This document shows, in pieces, positions 1 through 7,788 of a stretch of 41,781 bases of DNA. Source of the stretch: Acidobacteriota bacterium (lineage in GTDB: Bacteria; Acidobacteriota; Thermoanaerobaculia; UBA5066; Gp7-AA6); assembly GCA_020199905.1 (NCBI GenBank), contig JAIVJS010000080.1:1-41781 (forward strand), in the 5' to 3' direction. The position numbers were made by a program, and so were the translations under genes. Position 1 is the stretch's first letter, and the number at the start of each line of letters is the position of its first letter. The notes under the pieces were generated by a model, which saw only the letters and a list, made by a program, of their open reading frames with translations, did not search any database and had not been told where the DNA came from.

Positions 1-173
1 GGCGTGAAGAGCACCACCCCGGTTTCCGCACCGGGAATCCGGAGCTCGATCCATCGCTGCTTCCCCATGGGCTGATCGGTGTGGACCTTGAACCCGAGCT
101 TGTCCCGGTAGAACGCGAGCGCCCGCTCCTGGTCCGCGACGGGGATTCCGACGAATTTGACCTGACGGATCAT
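1..173 (-). CDS. VOC (glyoxalase/bleomycin-resistance) family protein, partial
   Basis: Translating the minus strand from the ATG at 171-173 gives an N-terminus starting MIRQVKFVGIPVADQERAL, followed by FYRDKLGFKV and a WIELRIPG strand. This is the first beta-alpha-beta-beta unit of a vicinal-oxygen-chelate fold (PF00903). About 57 residues are present and the rest lies beyond the left edge. Family members act as metal-dependent dioxygenases, isomerases or antibiotic-binding proteins, and the visible part does not tell which. It is divergent from the small regulator at 274. Confidence 0.85.
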   Translation of the reverse strand, partial: MIRQVKFVGIPVADQERALAFYRDKLGFKVHTDQPMGKQRWIELRIPGAETGVVLFT

Positions 174-247
174 GGTGTCCTCTCTCGGAACGAACTGTAA
201 GAAGTCTCCGCGGGAGGTGTCCAGAAAAATCGACTGGCGATGTGATT

Positions 248-270
248 GCTATAGCTTCTGTTACCATAGC
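248..270. promoter_or_regulatory. Inverted repeat upstream of the winged-helix gene (possible operator)
   Basis: GCTAT at 248-252 and ATAGC at 266-270 form an inverted repeat ending four bases before the start codon at 274. The segment is locally AT-rich in a GC-rich region. A self-regulating site for the downstream DNA-binding protein is an inference. A comparable CTATA/TATAG repeat precedes the padR gene at 13107. Confidence 0.35.
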
Positions 271-273
271 GAT

Positions 274-576
274 ATGACGAGAAGGCTCTCCCTGGACTCT
301 TACGTGGTCGAGACTCTGATGCCGGACCTCATCGGGCACGACCGCGCTCCGTCCGCGTTCATCGTGTATCTGGCCCTGTGGGCGAAGACGTCGGGCCGGC
401 GGGGTGCGGCGGCCGCCGCCAGCTACGCGGACCTGGCGGAAGACTGCGGCCTCTCCAGGCGGGCGGTCCAGGACGCCGTGCGGCACCTGACCCGCCGCCG
501 CCTGATCGCCGTCGAGCGCGACTCGCCGACCGCGACCCCGAGATACGCCGTGCTGCGCCCGTGGATTCGACGGTAG
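274..576 (+). CDS. Small winged helix-turn-helix protein
   Basis: This 100-residue protein starts at the ATG at 274. An in-frame start further upstream (172) would put the AT-rich inverted repeat inside the gene, so 274 is preferred. Residues about 45-95 form a helix-turn-helix of the kind found in replication-initiator-like and MarR/GntR-like proteins: SYADLAEDCGLSRRAVQDAV, then a wing with RRRLIAVER and PRYAVLRPW. There is no ligand-binding or oligomerisation domain, so it is probably a stand-alone DNA-binding protein. Its target is not identifiable. It stands alone between the divergent VOC gene and a structured repeat. Confidence 0.7.
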   Translation: MTRRLSLDSYVVETLMPDLIGHDRAPSAFIVYLALWAKTSGRRGAAAAASYADLAEDCGLSRRAVQDAVRHLTRRRLIAVERDSPTATPRYAVLRPWIRR

Positions 577-611
577 AAGGGGAAAAGGCGCGCCGTCATC
601 TCAGTGGCGGA

Positions 612-780
612 TGCGCCCGCGGCGTGAGAAGTCTCCCGACCGAAGGGAGGGAGGAGGCTCACGCCGCGGGAGCGGAGCGAGCGGAGGGACGAGGCGAGCG
701 GTCGAGGCCGCACCCGGCCGAGCCGCTCGGCGATGCGTTCGCCCGCGGCGAACGCATGTCCCGCAGCGAGCGCAGCGACG
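612..780. repeat. Structured repeat, copy 1 (three hairpins, 29-nt conserved loop)
   Basis: Three hairpins lie in order. Stem 616-628/658-670 (CCCGCGGCGTGAG with its complement) encloses a 29-nt loop at 629-657. Stem 696-701/723-728 has an inner stem 706-710/715-719. Stem 733-743/747-757 (ATGCGTTCGCC with its complement) has a 3-nt loop. The second copy at 25502-25672 has the same loop and spacing, but its first and third stems have different, still fully paired, sequences. Both copies end one or a few bases from the stop codon of a minus-strand gene, so both could be 3' UTR elements. Confidence 0.8.
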
Positions 781-1977
781 TTACTGCAGCGGCAGTCTCC
801 CCGAGAACCCTTCGTCATAGCTGTGGAAGTACTCGAGCGACGGCTCCGGATACTTCCAGCAGTAGTAGCCCGCGCCGGAGTCGAAGTCGACGAGCCACAG
901 GCCCTTGATCACGGCGCCGAGCGACAGGATCTCGCGGGCCCACTCCCGCACGATGCCCTGTCGTTCGTCTTCGGATTCGCCGCCCGACTCCCCGAGGCGG
1001 GCGTAGCGGAAGACCGCTTCGGAGGTAATCTCCTTGACCTTCGGCAGGACGGTGCGCGCCTCCTCGAAGCTGAAGATGCGCGTCTCCGCGGGCGTCCCCG
1101 TGACGAGCTCGGCTCCCTCGGACGGGAGCGCTTGATCCCGCACGATCGCGATCAGCTTCGTGACCGCGTCGACGTCTTCGCCGACGGCGGTTGAGACATA
1201 CGCCTCGAGAGCCAGGAGAGCTTCCTCGGACCGGCCGGTTTTCAGGAGCAACAGGCCTCGCTCGCGCAGGTACGAGGATTCGCCGGGCTCCAGGGCCTCG
1301 GCGCACTCCAGCGCCGCGAGCGCCTCCTCGACCATCTCTCGGCGCTCATACGAACGGCGCAGGTTGAAGAGAACTCGCGTCAGGATCGCGCGCGTCGAAT
1401 CCGGAGCGAAGACTTCCGGGGGCAGCTCGACCGGCGTTCCGAAGATCGACCCGACCCGCCGGGCCAGGTCGTCGGTATCGCACAGCTTGCCGCCTTCGAA
1501 GGGATCGAGGAACCGGCCGGAGGGCAGATCCGGACCGCCCACGACGAAATGCCCGGGAAGGCCGACGCCGGAAAGACGCATTCCCGCGCGGCGGCCTACT
1601 TCGATGATGAGGATCGAGAGCGTGATCGGCATCCCGCGCTTGCGAGCGACGACCCGTGCGACCGAGGAATTCTCGGGGTCGTCGTAAGAGTCGGCGTCCC
1701 CCTGGAACTTCTCCTCGGTGAAGAGCACCCGCCGCAGGGCGCGATCGGGTGCGTCTCCGGCGCGGCGCGCGGAGGCGACACGGGCCGCGAGGCGCTCGAC
1801 CTCTTCTTCGGCGGGAGAGACGTGCTCCGTGGGATCGATCAGCTGGGAAATGAGAAGCGACGCCTCGAACAGGTCGAGCACGGGGCTCGCCGCCGCCTCC
1901 CGGAACTTCGCGATGATGAATCTGCGGCCGCTCTCGTCGGACAAATTCGTTTTCCCCCTGATCCGAGCTGCGAACAC
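781..1977 (-). CDS. SirB1-like transglutaminase-fold / TPR / DUF2203 fusion protein
   Basis: The 398-residue product has three parts. Residues about 35-215 are a SirB1-type transglutaminase-like domain (NSSVARVVARKRGMPITLSI, VGLPGHFVVG, FLDPFEGGKL). Residues about 215-285 are TPR-like helices (LFNLRRSYERREMVEEALAA, YLRERGLLLLKTGRSEEALL). The last 100 residues match DUF2203 (FSFEEARTVLPKVKEI, GLWLVDFDSGAGYYCWKYPE, HSYDEGFSGRLPL). SirB1 and DUF2203 are normally separate proteins. The GTG at 1977 is the longest start; an in-frame TTG at about 1944 behind a purine-rich stretch is an alternative. The stop is followed at once by structured-repeat copy 1. The function of both families is poorly known. 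Confidence 0.85.
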   Translation of the reverse strand: MFAARIRGKTNLSDESGRRFIIAKFREAAASPVLDLFEASLLISQLIDPTEHVSPAEEEVERLAARVASARRAGDAPDRALRRVLFTEEKFQGDADSYDDPENSSVARVVARKRGMPITLSILIIEVGRRAGMRLSGVGLPGHFVVGGPDLPSGRFLDPFEGGKLCDTDDLARRVGSIFGTPVELPPEVFAPDSTRAILTRVLFNLRRSYERREMVEEALAALECAEALEPGESSYLRERGLLLLKTGRSEEALLALEAYVSTAVGEDVDAVTKLIAIVRDQALPSEGAELVTGTPAETRIFSFEEARTVLPKVKEITSEAVFRYARLGESGGESEDERQGIVREWAREILSLGAVIKGLWLVDFDSGAGYYCWKYPEPSLEYFHSYDEGFSGRLPLQ

Positions 1978-2104
1978 ACTGCCTTACGGCAAAGCCTTCA
2001 GAAACCCTATCTCACGATCGCGCGCGACGCCCTCGGGTGGAGAACGCCGCCGGTAGACGCCCTCCCGCGCCGCCGCCGATTCCCGCCTCCTATAATCCCC
2101 CGCG

Positions 2105-3268
2105 ATGTCCTCCGATCAGCTCCTCCGCCAATTTCCCCCGGCGGAGCTCGCGACACTGATCGCGACTCGCCGGGACCTCCACCGCCACCCGGAGCTGGGA
2201 TTTGAGGAAACACGGACGGGCGACGCCGTGTTCCAGCGCCTGGCGGCGGCAGGCCTGTCCCCGCGGAGAGGCATCGGCCGGACCGGCGTGTTCGCGGACT
2301 GGCCGGCGGAGCGTCCGCGCATCCTCCTCCGCGCCGACATGGACGCGCTTCCGCTGCAGGAGGAGAGCGGGGCGCCGTACGTCTCGGAAGCGCCGGGGCG
2401 GATGCACGCCTGCGGGCACGACGGCCACGTTTCGATCGCGCTCGCGGTCGCCGAGCGCCTCTCGGTCTCTCCGGAGAGCGGCCCGTTCCGGATGCTGTTC
2501 CAGCCGGCGGAAGAGGGCGCGGGAGGCGCGGAGGCGTGCGCGGCGGACGGGATCTTAGACGGCGTCGGGTCCGCCCTGGGACTTCACCTCTGGAACCAGT
2601 TGCCGGTCGGGAAAATCGGCGTCAACCGGGGAGCCCTGATGGCCGCGGTCGACGAATTTTCGATCGATGTCGAAGGGCCGGGCGGTCACGGCGCCGCGCC
2701 GCACGAGACGGCCGATCCGATCGTCGGGGCCGCGCGCATCATCGACGCGCTCCAGAGCATCGTCTCGCGCGAGATCTCTCCTCTCGACGCCGCGGTCGTG
2801 ACCGTCGCCAGCATCCACGGCGGCTCCGCTTTCAACATCATTCCTTCCGCTGTCCGGCTGACCGGCACCGCCCGGTCGTTCACGGAATCGGCGGGCAAGG
2901 CTCTTCCGGAGAAGATGGAGCGGGTCGTCCGCGGAACCGCGGAGGCGGCGGGTGTCCGCGCGCGTCTCCACTACCGACGCGTCAACCGCGCGACCGTCAA
3001 CGACCCCGAGATGGCCGACCTCGTCATCGAGACCGCGCAGCGGATTCTCGGACCGGAGAGCGTCGACGCGGAGACGCGAACGCTGGGAGGCGAAGACATG
3101 TCCATCTTCCTTGACCGGGTGCCGGGCTGTTTCTTCTTCGTCGGCTCCGCTCCGGAAGGGGGCCATCGCCCCCACCACTCACCGCGGTTCGATTTCGACG
3201 AGCGCGCGCTCGCGATCGGAACGGTCCTGTTCGAAGCCGTGGCGAGGGAAGCGGCGAGGAGAGGGTAG
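2105..3268 (+). CDS. M20D-family metal-dependent amidohydrolase (aminoacylase/hippurate-hydrolase type)
   Basis: This 387-residue protein is of usual length for the family. The metal ligands are in the expected places: ILLRADMDALPLQEE near residue 77, MHACGHDGH near 100, PAEEGAGGA near 140, then HLWNQLPVGKIG. The dimerisation domain follows (GPGGHGAAPHETADPI, AFNIIPSAVRLTGTARSF), and the C-terminal ligand region has LGGEDMSIFLDRVPG. Members hydrolyse N-acyl amino acids, hippurate or auxin conjugates in the cytoplasm; the substrate is not decided by sequence. The ATG at 2105 is divergent from the SirB1 fusion with a 127-bp spacer. The TAG stop at 3266-3268 is the first part of a heptamer repeat. 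Confidence 0.92.
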   Translation: MSSDQLLRQFPPAELATLIATRRDLHRHPELGFEETRTGDAVFQRLAAAGLSPRRGIGRTGVFADWPAERPRILLRADMDALPLQEESGAPYVSEAPGRMHACGHDGHVSIALAVAERLSVSPESGPFRMLFQPAEEGAGGAEACAADGILDGVGSALGLHLWNQLPVGKIGVNRGALMAAVDEFSIDVEGPGGHGAAPHETADPIVGAARIIDALQSIVSREISPLDAAVVTVASIHGGSAFNIIPSAVRLTGTARSFTESAGKALPEKMERVVRGTAEAAGVRARLHYRRVNRATVNDPEMADLVIETAQRILGPESVDAETRTLGGEDMSIFLDRVPGCFFFVGSAPEGGHRPHHSPRFDFDERALAIGTVLFEAVAREAARRG

Positions 3269-3464
3269 CTGTCAGCTGTCAGCTGTCAGCTGTCAGCTCA
3301 GCCAGCACCATCACCCTTCCGAACTCCTCTCACTCTCCTTGCAAACCGCCCGACCGGAGACCCGCCGCACCTGCAAGGCCCTGCAATCGGGAACCGGATC
3401 CGTGGGGCCAGGGACGGAGGCTGGGAAGGAGACTCGACGGGAGCTGACAGCTGAGAGCTGACAG
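3267..3464. repeat. Heptanucleotide repeat tracts (AGCTGTC family)
   Basis: Four perfect AGCTGTC units plus a partial fifth run from 3267 to about 3300 and begin inside the TAG stop of the preceding gene. A second, inverted tract of imperfect CAGCTGA/GAGCTGA units lies at 3441-3464, just before the symporter start. The 140 bases between them have no convincing coding frame or promoter. Confidence 0.9.
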
Positions 3465-3474
3465 ATTCCCACTC

Positions 3475-4854
3475 TTGCTCACCCTCCTCCTGCTTCTTCT
3501 CTACCTCGGCGGCGTGCTCGCCATCGGCGTCGCCGCGCGACGGCGCGCGGGAAAAGACGAGACGTCGTATTTCGTCGCCGATCGCAGCTTCTCCACCTTC
3601 TGGGGGTTCATCGGGCTCGCGTCGCTGACGACCGGCGGGTCGACCACCATCGCCCTCGCCGCGTTCGTCTATGTCCACGGGCTCGCCGGCCTCTGGCTCG
3701 ACATCGCGGGCGCGCTCGGACTTCTCGCGCTCGGGCTCTTTCTCGCGCGGCGCGTGCGAAGGGAGGGCGCGATCACACTTCCCGAGATCATCGGCCGCTA
3801 TTACGGCGCCCGCGCGCGATGGGCGGCCGCGCTCCTGGTCCTGGTCTCGGAGATCGTCTGGTTCGCGCTCCTGGTCGAAGGCTCGTCGGTCGTTCTGACC
3901 GCCGCCTTCGGCCTTCACCCGACGCTCGCAATCGTCGGATCGACGGCCGTCTTCGTTCTCTACACGTCGCTCGGGGGGCAGTTCGCGGTCGTGCGAACCG
4001 ACCTGCTTCAATACGGCCTGATGGTCATCGGAATTCCGGGGATCGCCTTCGCCTGCGCAGTCGGGAAAGTTCCGCGCTTCCCGCATCTCCCGCCGGAGCT
4101 CTGGAGCTTCCCTTTCTCGCCGGGGATGGGGCCCTGGGACGTCGCGGCGCTGCTGGTGCTCATCGGCCTTCCCCATCTCGTCGGAAGCGACGTCTACGTC
4201 AAGCTGCTGTCCTGCCGCGATGAGGCCACGGCGCGGCGAGCCGCTCTTCTGGCGGCGGGATCCAAGATCGTCTTCGGGGCGGCGGTCGCGTATCTCGCGC
4301 TCGCGTCCCGGGAAGCTCTGCCTCCCGCGGCGCCGGGCCTCACGCTGCCTCGAGCCGTTCTCGCGTTCGTTCCCGGTCCGCTCGCTTCGGTCGTCGTCGT
4401 CGCCCTGATCGCCACGCTGCAGAGCTCGGCCGACGCGGTTCTCCTCTCCGCCGCCGCGGTGACCTCCCGGGATCTCCTTCCTCCGCTGCTTCGCCGTCCC
4501 GTCCCGCTGGCCGCTTCACGGGCCCTCTCCCCCCTCTACGGCGCGCTGGGCCTCCTCGTGGCGCTGGCGATGGACCGCAACGTGATCGAGACGCTGAAGC
4601 TCGGCTATTCGATCTTCGCGGCGGGCCTGATCCTTCCGGTCCTCGCCGCCTTCCTGCCCGGCCGGTGGGCCGCTCCCACCTGGGGCGCGATCGCCGCGAT
4701 GTTCGCCGGGGGCGCGGTCGCTGCCGCGGGGCGCCTCGTTCCCGGCCTCGCGGGCGCCTCCGACCCGGTACTCCTCGGCACCGCCGTCAACTTCGTGGTG
4801 CTGGCGGCGTCGCTCCTCCTCGCGCAAACGCCGCGATGGAAGACCGCCGCATGA
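3475..4854 (+). CDS. Sodium:solute symporter (SSS family)
   Basis: The 459-residue hydrophobic protein has about a dozen membrane segments. It begins with the family's first helix and following loop (LYLGGVLAIGVAARRR, ETSYFVADRSFSTFWG), then GLASLTTGGSTTIALA (sodium-site region) and a LITLQSSADAVLL-like segment (ALIATLQSSADAVLLSAAAV) typical of helix 8. It imports an organic solute with Na+ across the inner membrane; the substrate cannot be assigned. The TTG at 3475 is the only start near the first helix, has no clear Shine-Dalgarno sequence, and lies 10 bases after a heptamer repeat, so the true start is uncertain. The stop overlaps the next start (ATGA). Confidence 0.85.
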   Translation: MLTLLLLLLYLGGVLAIGVAARRRAGKDETSYFVADRSFSTFWGFIGLASLTTGGSTTIALAAFVYVHGLAGLWLDIAGALGLLALGLFLARRVRREGAITLPEIIGRYYGARARWAAALLVLVSEIVWFALLVEGSSVVLTAAFGLHPTLAIVGSTAVFVLYTSLGGQFAVVRTDLLQYGLMVIGIPGIAFACAVGKVPRFPHLPPELWSFPFSPGMGPWDVAALLVLIGLPHLVGSDVYVKLLSCRDEATARRAALLAAGSKIVFGAAVAYLALASREALPPAAPGLTLPRAVLAFVPGPLASVVVVALIATLQSSADAVLLSAAAVTSRDLLPPLLRRPVPLAASRALSPLYGALGLLVALAMDRNVIETLKLGYSIFAAGLILPVLAAFLPGRWAAPTWGAIAAMFAGGAVAAAGRLVPGLAGASDPVLLGTAVNFVVLAASLLLAQTPRWKTAA

Positions 4855-6896
4855 CGGCGCGGACGGAGACGTCGCATCCCGACCTGCTGAAGCCGGCGGG
4901 CCCTAACCTCGGTGTCGCTCCCCCGCGCGGCGCCGAGCCTCCGCGCCAGGGGATGTTCTCCTCGCTGCGGCACGCTCCGTTTCGGAGCTACCTGATCGGG
5001 CTCTTCCTTTCCAACATCGGCAGCTGGATGCAGACGGTCGCGCAGGGCTGGCTCGTGTTCCGGCTCTCCGAGTCCGCGCTGGTGCTCGGGATGGTCACCT
5101 TCGCGGGCTCGATCCCTACGCTGCTGCTCGCCCCGCTCGCCGGGGTCGCGGCCGACCGGTTTGACCGCCGCAAGCTGCTCGTCGTGACGCAGTCGATCCA
5201 GATGGCGACGGCAATTTTTCTCGCCCTGGCCACCGCGCGCGGGTTCGTCTCGGTCCATCTGGTCGCCGCGCTCGCCTTCATCAACGGAATCGCCAACGCC
5301 TACACGACGCCGTCGCACCAGTCGCTCTTCATCGACCTCGTCGGACGGGACGACCTGATGAATGCGATCTCGTTGAACTCGATGCAGTTCAACCTGTCGC
5401 GGATCGTGGGACCCGTCATCGCCGGCTTCACGATCGCGGGTCTCGGCGAGACGGGCTGCTTCCTCCTGAACGGTGTGTCCTTTCTCCCGTTCCTGATTGC
5501 GATCCTCCGCCTTCCGAGCCTGCCGCGCCGGCGACGAAAGCCCCGCGGCTCCTGGGTGGAGCTGCGGATCGGCCTGCGGTTCGCCCGCCGGGACGCGGTC
5601 CTGACTCCTCTGCTCTTCCTCTGCGCTTCGCTCGCGGTCTTCGGGACGCCCGCGGTCACCCTCGCCCCTCTGTACGCGCGAAAGCTGCTCGACGTCGGGC
5701 CGCGGGGACTCGGCGGAATGCTTTGCGCCGTCGGAGTCGGGGCGGTCGTGACGGCCCTCGCCACGGCGCGAAAGGGAGACTTTCCGAACAAGGGCCGCGC
5801 GGTCCTCGTCGCGGCGTCGGCGTTCGCCGTCTCCGTCGCGGGGCTCGCGCTCGCGCCTTCCTATGTCGTGGCGCTGGCGGCGCTCGCTCTCCTCGGCGGC
5901 GCGATGATGTCCTCCTCCTCGATCATCAACACCCTCATGCAGACGCGCGCTCCCGACAGGCTGCGCGGCCGAATCATTTCTCTCTACGCTCTGGCCTGGT
6001 CGGGATTTGTGCCGATCGGCAACCTCCAGGCGGGTGCGCTGGCGGAGCGCTTCGGCCCGGCGGCCTTCCCGGCGCTTCCGCTCGACCGGGCCGACGAGCC
6101 TTTCCCGCCCAAGGGCCGGTACAACAACTCCGCGCATCGCTTTTTCCCTGACCTCGAGGCGCGCCTGAACGCCGTGCGGTACGGTCGGTGGCGCGCGTTC
6201 GAGATCGCGTGGATATCGGGGATCAACAGGCGGCTCGACTCGCAGTTCTCCTCGTACCTGCTCGGCCTGCTTGCGACACCGCCGCGGTTCCCGCCCGAGG
6301 CGGATCGGGTCGCCGCCCGGTTCGCGCGGGAGGCTTCCCCGCTCTTCCGGGCGCTCCGGTGGGGACAGGTCCTGGAGCAGCAGCTGATCGACGTCCTCGC
6401 CTCCCCCGACTCCAGCCCGGCCCTGACGTCCCGGCGGCTGGCCCGGTCGCTCGACCTGTACCGGCGAGAGCGGTGGGCGCTCGTCGAGCCTCCGACGCCG
6501 GCATCGGGGGAAGGCGTGCTCGCGGCCGCGCCTGTTTCCGCGCGCATCCTCTCCGCGGGGACGCGTCTCTTCGCCGCGGCCGCGGAAGACCTCGCGGCGT
6601 CGGATTTCGGACAGCAGCGCTGGAAGGTGCGGACCACGGTCGCGGAGTTCGATCGTTCCTACGCCGCCGACCGCCCCCCGCAGGATTCGACCTACATCTC
6701 CACGGCGCCGACGATCGTCCAGCGTTACCCGGGCTACGCCGAGCACCTGGACCGTCTCGCGCGATTCCGACTCGAGGTCTACGCGGCCCTGTTGAGCGGA
6801 GGAGAGACCGACGCCGAGCGGCGCGAGCGCGACTCCCGCGCCGCGGCGGTGGCCCGCCGCTACGGCCTCTCGGCGAAGGGGATTCATGGCCAGTAG
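4851..6896 (+). CDS. MFS transporter (MFS_3/EntS type) fused in frame to an unrelated C-terminal region
   Basis: Residues 1 to about 405 of 681 are a major-facilitator protein of the transmembrane-secretion-effector type: FRSYLIGLFLSNIGSWMQTV, LLAPLAGVAADRFDRRKLL, AYTTPSHQSLFIDLVGR, LRGRIISLYALAW and GNLQAGALAERFGPAA, the lead-in to the last helices. At about nt 6075 the membrane protein stops and a soluble region begins (LDRADEPFPPKGRYNNSAHR, LEARLNAVRYGRWRAFEIAW) running to the stop with no membrane helix. The terminal MFS helix is absent. The second half looks like the 3' part of another, unrecognised gene joined in frame. The start overlaps the symporter stop (ATGA), and the stop overlaps the next gene by 11 bases. 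Confidence 0.8.
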   Translation: MTARTETSHPDLLKPAGPNLGVAPPRGAEPPRQGMFSSLRHAPFRSYLIGLFLSNIGSWMQTVAQGWLVFRLSESALVLGMVTFAGSIPTLLLAPLAGVAADRFDRRKLLVVTQSIQMATAIFLALATARGFVSVHLVAALAFINGIANAYTTPSHQSLFIDLVGRDDLMNAISLNSMQFNLSRIVGPVIAGFTIAGLGETGCFLLNGVSFLPFLIAILRLPSLPRRRRKPRGSWVELRIGLRFARRDAVLTPLLFLCASLAVFGTPAVTLAPLYARKLLDVGPRGLGGMLCAVGVGAVVTALATARKGDFPNKGRAVLVAASAFAVSVAGLALAPSYVVALAALALLGGAMMSSSSIINTLMQTRAPDRLRGRIISLYALAWSGFVPIGNLQAGALAERFGPAAFPALPLDRADEPFPPKGRYNNSAHRFFPDLEARLNAVRYGRWRAFEIAWISGINRRLDSQFSSYLLGLLATPPRFPPEADRVAARFAREASPLFRALRWGQVLEQQLIDVLASPDSSPALTSRRLARSLDLYRRERWALVEPPTPASGEGVLAAAPVSARILSAGTRLFAAAAEDLAASDFGQQRWKVRTTVAEFDRSYAADRPPQDSTYISTAPTIVQRYPGYAEHLDRLARFRLEVYAALLSGGETDAERRERDSRAAAVARRYGLSAKGIHGQ

Positions 6897-7662
6897 CCGC
6901 GGGGTCGCCTGCGCCGCGGTCCTCCTGCTGGCCGCGCGGCTGGCGGGAGCCCAGCTGCTCTCCAATCTCGAGCGGGAGCGGCCGCTCTCGATGGAGGACG
7001 CGCGGCCCGTGCCGTACCGCGCGCTGTCCGGGTCAGCCGACTGGACGTACTCGCTGCGGACGGGCAGCCTGAACGACTACGGCCCCGGCTTCTCCGTCCT
7101 CTACGGGGCGGTGCGCGGCCTCGAGGTCGGGTCCGCGATGCGCTGGGTCACGCGGCCGGAGCGCAACGCGAACCGTGGCATTTCTTCCGGCGATCTCATG
7201 ATCCATGCGCTCTACCAGCTGTCCGAAGAAACCTCCTCGATGCCGGCTCTCTCGGGCCGCATCGGCGTGCAGTTTCCGACGGGCCTCGACTCCAAGGGGA
7301 CCGACGTCGAGCTCGCCGCGCTGGCGACCCGGTCGTTCGACTCGTTCCGCGCGCACGTGAACCTTCGTTATACCCGCCTGGGCGCCACGGGCGCGACGGA
7401 GCGGTCGGAGCGCGTCGAGGCCGTCGGAGGAATCGACTTCGTGCCGGGCGCGCGGGGCCTGACGGACACGCTCGTGATCGCCGACGCCGCGGTTCGGTCC
7501 AATCCCGTTGTGGGAGGCTCCGCCATCGTCGTGGCGGAGCTCGGGGCACGCCGCCGCATCGGAAGCCAGACGTTTCTCTTCGGAGGGGCGGGATCGGAGC
7601 TGACCGGACGCCACGACCGCGCGAGGCTGCGTCTGAGGGTCGGACTGACGCATTTCTATTAG
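6886..7662 (+). CDS. Putative outer-membrane beta-barrel protein
   Basis: The 258-residue protein has a signal peptide (hydrophobic GVACAAVLLLAARLAGAQ, cleavage probable after AGA). Amphipathic strands alternating with turns follow, with a terminal aromatic strand (LRLRVGLTHFY), as in barrels inserted by BamA. It resembles transporter-type barrel proteins that report a geometry (MRWVTRPE, GRIGVQFPTG, AHVNLRYTRLG), but no named family is certain. It overlaps the end of the MFS fusion gene by 11 bases, so it was probably co-transcribed with the original upstream partner. Its TAG stop is part of a heptamer repeat. Confidence 0.7.
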   Translation: MASSRGVACAAVLLLAARLAGAQLLSNLERERPLSMEDARPVPYRALSGSADWTYSLRTGSLNDYGPGFSVLYGAVRGLEVGSAMRWVTRPERNANRGISSGDLMIHALYQLSEETSSMPALSGRIGVQFPTGLDSKGTDVELAALATRSFDSFRAHVNLRYTRLGATGATERSERVEAVGGIDFVPGARGLTDTLVIADAAVRSNPVVGGSAIVVAELGARRRIGSQTFLFGGAGSELTGRHDRARLRLRVGLTHFY

Positions 7663-7788
7663 CTGTCAGCTCTCAGCCCTCAGCTCGCAGTTATCGGTTT
7701 ATCGGTTATCGGTTCAGTTTTTTGAGCCGGGCCGGCGGTCATGCGGAACGCTCAATCACATCTCAGCTCTCAACTCTCGACTTCTCAA
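7661..7788. repeat. Heptanucleotide repeat tracts between convergent genes
   Basis: AGCTGTC, AGCTCTC, AGCCCTC and AGCTCGC pass into AGTTATC and GGTTATC units (7661-7715). After about 45 bases, AGCTCTC/AACTCTC/GACTTCTC follow (7764-7788). The tract contains the stop codons of both flanking genes: TAG at 7660-7662 on the plus strand and TGA at 7785-7787 on the minus strand. Confidence 0.85.

Noticed and set aside
577..611. Coding region between the winged-helix gene and the structured repeat
   Set aside because: Open frames here are artefacts of high GC running through the hairpin element; none has a start signal or a recognisable product.
4605..6965. Long minus-strand open frame opposite the symporter and MFS genes
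   Set aside because: It has shadow-frame composition with no domains, while both sense-strand genes are well supported.
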